Source: Dialister sp. UBA734 (GTDB lineage Bacteria; Bacillota; Negativicutes; Veillonellales; Dialisteraceae). From it: a stretch of 24,132 nucleotides of DNA. Below, piece by piece: positions 23,233-24,132 of this stretch; position 1 is the first letter of the stretch; the number at the start of each line of letters is the position of its first letter. The stretch is from NCBI GenBank assembly GCA_002297935.1, contig DBLC01000059.1:1-24132 (forward strand), given 5' to 3'. The notes below the pieces were generated by a model that had not been told where the DNA came from, did no database searches, and saw nothing but the letters and a program-made list of their open reading frames with translations. The translations under genes were made by a program, and so were the position numbers.

Positions 23233-23296
23233 GTGAGAAGTTAGAAGTGAGAAGTTAGAAGTGGTGGTGGCGGCGCATCAAATTTTATAGCGCCGC
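23233..23296. repeat. Heptad array GTGAGAA/GTTAGAA plus GCGGCGC hairpin
   Basis: GTGAGAA, GTTAGAA, GTGAGAA, GTTAGAA, GTGGTGG (23233-23267), then a perfect hairpin GCGGCGC/GCGCCGC (23270-23296). The hairpin is equivalent to hairpin 1 of the GCGTAGT elements but with a compensated base-pair swap. No inverted right array is visible. Confidence 0.8.
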
Positions 23297-23339
23297 AGAT
23301 TTTTAATAGATATACGATTTAGCGCAAGAGGAAATACAT

Positions 23340-23984
23340 ATGAAAAATGATCAATTAAAATATAAGGTCACCTGGAAGGGATGGGTGTCGTTGGCGTTTC
23401 TGATTGTCTGCTTTTCTGGTATGGTGGGTCATCAGGATAATTTTTTGAAAGCCTTTGATTTTATGAATTTGATGGGCCAGTTTGGTCACGCCGATGGGGC
23501 GAAGGTGGCTATGCTTGGAACCGGCGGGTTTGGAGCCCGGGAAGGGTTTGCTTTTGCTTTGACCATGGTACCGATTACCATGGTGGCGTCCGGTTTGGTG
23601 GAAGTGTGTGAACATTTAGGGGCCCTTCGGGCAGCAGGAAAATTGTTCCAGCCGTTCTTGCGTTTTCTGATGGGCATTCCAGGAATCACTGGATTGGCAT
23701 TTATTTCCAGCTTCACCAGTTCTGATATTGCAGCTTTTATGACCAAAGATATGTATGAAGATGGCACCATCAATGATGATGAACGGACCATTTTCGCAGC
23801 CTATCAATATGCCGGTTCCGGCACCATCAATAACACCATCGGTTCCGGGGCGGCTTTGCTTCCAATCACCTTGGTGCCGGTAGGAATCATTTTGGGCATC
23901 ATCATTCTGGTCAAATTTATGGGGGCTAACATGGTGCGGTTTTATTTGAAATGGTATCACAAGCGGGAGCATACAAAGGTGTAA
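23340..23984 (+). CDS. Companion membrane protein, nucleoside-recognition/Gate-type (YjiH position)
   Basis: The 214-residue protein has about five hydrophobic segments, including SLAFLIVCFSGMVG near the N-terminus, FALTMVPITMVASGLVEV and the C-terminal LLPITLVPVGIILGIIILVKF. The centre (MGIPGITGLAFISSFTSSD, then IAAFMTKDMYEDGTINDDERTI) fits the Gate-domain families that include SpmA/SpmB and the YjiG/YjiH pair. By position it is the partner of the YjiG-like protein. AGAGGAAA lies upstream of the ATG. The function is unknown; a two-subunit permease is plausible given the enzymes upstream. Call by family is moderate, assignment to YjiH itself tentative. Confidence 0.65.
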   Translation: MKNDQLKYKVTWKGWVSLAFLIVCFSGMVGHQDNFLKAFDFMNLMGQFGHADGAKVAMLGTGGFGAREGFAFALTMVPITMVASGLVEVCEHLGALRAAGKLFQPFLRFLMGIPGITGLAFISSFTSSDIAAFMTKDMYEDGTINDDERTIFAAYQYAGSGTINNTIGSGAALLPITLVPVGIILGIIILVKFMGANMVRFYLKWYHKREHTKV

Positions 23985-23986
23985 TA

Positions 23987-24125
23987 AGCGTGACTGGTAG
24001 ACTAGTGACTGGTGACTGGGAAAAAGCGATGCAGATTTATGGGGCATCGCTTTTTATTTTATACTATAATATAGATGACTGTTTTATGTTCTTCCTAGTC
24101 ACTAGTCACGAGTCACTAGGGAAAC
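23987..24125. repeat. CTAG-heptad element with terminator and promoter-like cargo (window end)
   Basis: Left array GTGACTGGTAGACTAGTGAC onward (about 23991-24019). Right inverted array CTAGTCA, CTAGTCA, CGAGTCA (about 24095-24118). Inside are a terminator hairpin and the TATAAT box at 24065-24070. This is the same plan as 22467-22714, with the terminator before rather than after the promoter-like motif. Only about seven bases follow, so the next gene is not seen. Confidence 0.8.
24021..24060 (+). terminator. Terminator after the last membrane-protein gene
   Basis: AAAAAGCGATGC (24021-24032) and GCATCGCTTTTT (24044-24055) form a perfect 12-bp stem with a T-rich tail. It lies inside the CTAG repeat and would end the cluster transcript. 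Confidence 0.85.
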
Positions 24126-24132
24126 ACTGATT

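Noticed and set aside
574..24122. CRISPR array
   Set aside because: The direct repeats are 7-10 bases in immediate tandem without unique spacers of uniform length, and no cas genes are present.
1..24132. tRNA or rRNA genes
   Set aside because: No cloverleaf-like segment with a recognisable T-loop and no rRNA sequence was seen on either strand by eye; a tRNA scan would be decisive.

Overview
This window is a bacterial chromosome segment of moderate GC. It most likely comes from the Firmicutes (Bacillota), plausibly the Negativicutes. I infer this from the gene order ruvC-ruvA-ruvB-spoIID-queA-tgt-yajC-secD-secF, the short SecD/SecF pair, strong AGGAG-type ribosome binding sites, and a SpoIID-type protein beside tRNA-modification and Sec genes. 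Species cannot be fixed from sequence alone.

Left half (about 1-13.5 kb): core genes, all on the + strand. They are the Holliday-junction resolvasome (ruvC, ruvA, ruvB), a secreted SpoIID/LytB-domain protein, two queuosine genes (queA, tgt), yajC overlapping a 5-formyltetrahydrofolate cyclo-ligase gene, and secD-secF. A complete IS4-family insertion sequence (8241-9748, minus-strand transposase, 13-bp perfect terminal repeats, 7-bp target duplication ATAATAA) has split tgt from yajC.

Right half (about 13.7-24.1 kb): an accessory catabolic cluster. It has two enolase-superfamily proteins of the N-acyl/N-succinyl amino acid racemase / o-succinylbenzoate synthase type, a divergent regulator (degenerate GGDEF-like middle plus C-terminal winged helix), an MFS transporter, two tandem M20 metallopeptidases, and two small multi-pass membrane proteins (YjiG-like and a companion). 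Together they suggest uptake of N-acylated or N-succinylated (possibly D-) amino acids or related small peptides, racemisation, then deacylation to free L-amino acids. The substrate is inferred, not shown.

The most unusual aspect is what lies between the genes. Almost every gap holds a modular inverted-repeat element whose ends are short tandem arrays, mostly of 7-base units. Different elements use different 7-mers (GCGTAGT/GCGTAAT, CTAGTGA, GTTGTTA/GTTGTTG, GGTTTAG/GGTTTAA, GTGAGGA/GTTAGGA, GTGAGAA/GTTAGAA), plus a 9-mer family (GGTTCTAAG) and a GGTTATAAAA family, but the layout is the same: array, central hairpin(s), inverted array. The hairpin stems co-vary between copies while loops stay conserved. 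Several genes (ruvC, ruvA, the first M20 gene) take their stop codons from these arrays, and several start codons sit just after an element's right end. Some elements carry promoter-like and terminator-like cargo. I regard this repeat system as the best candidate for something not well described.
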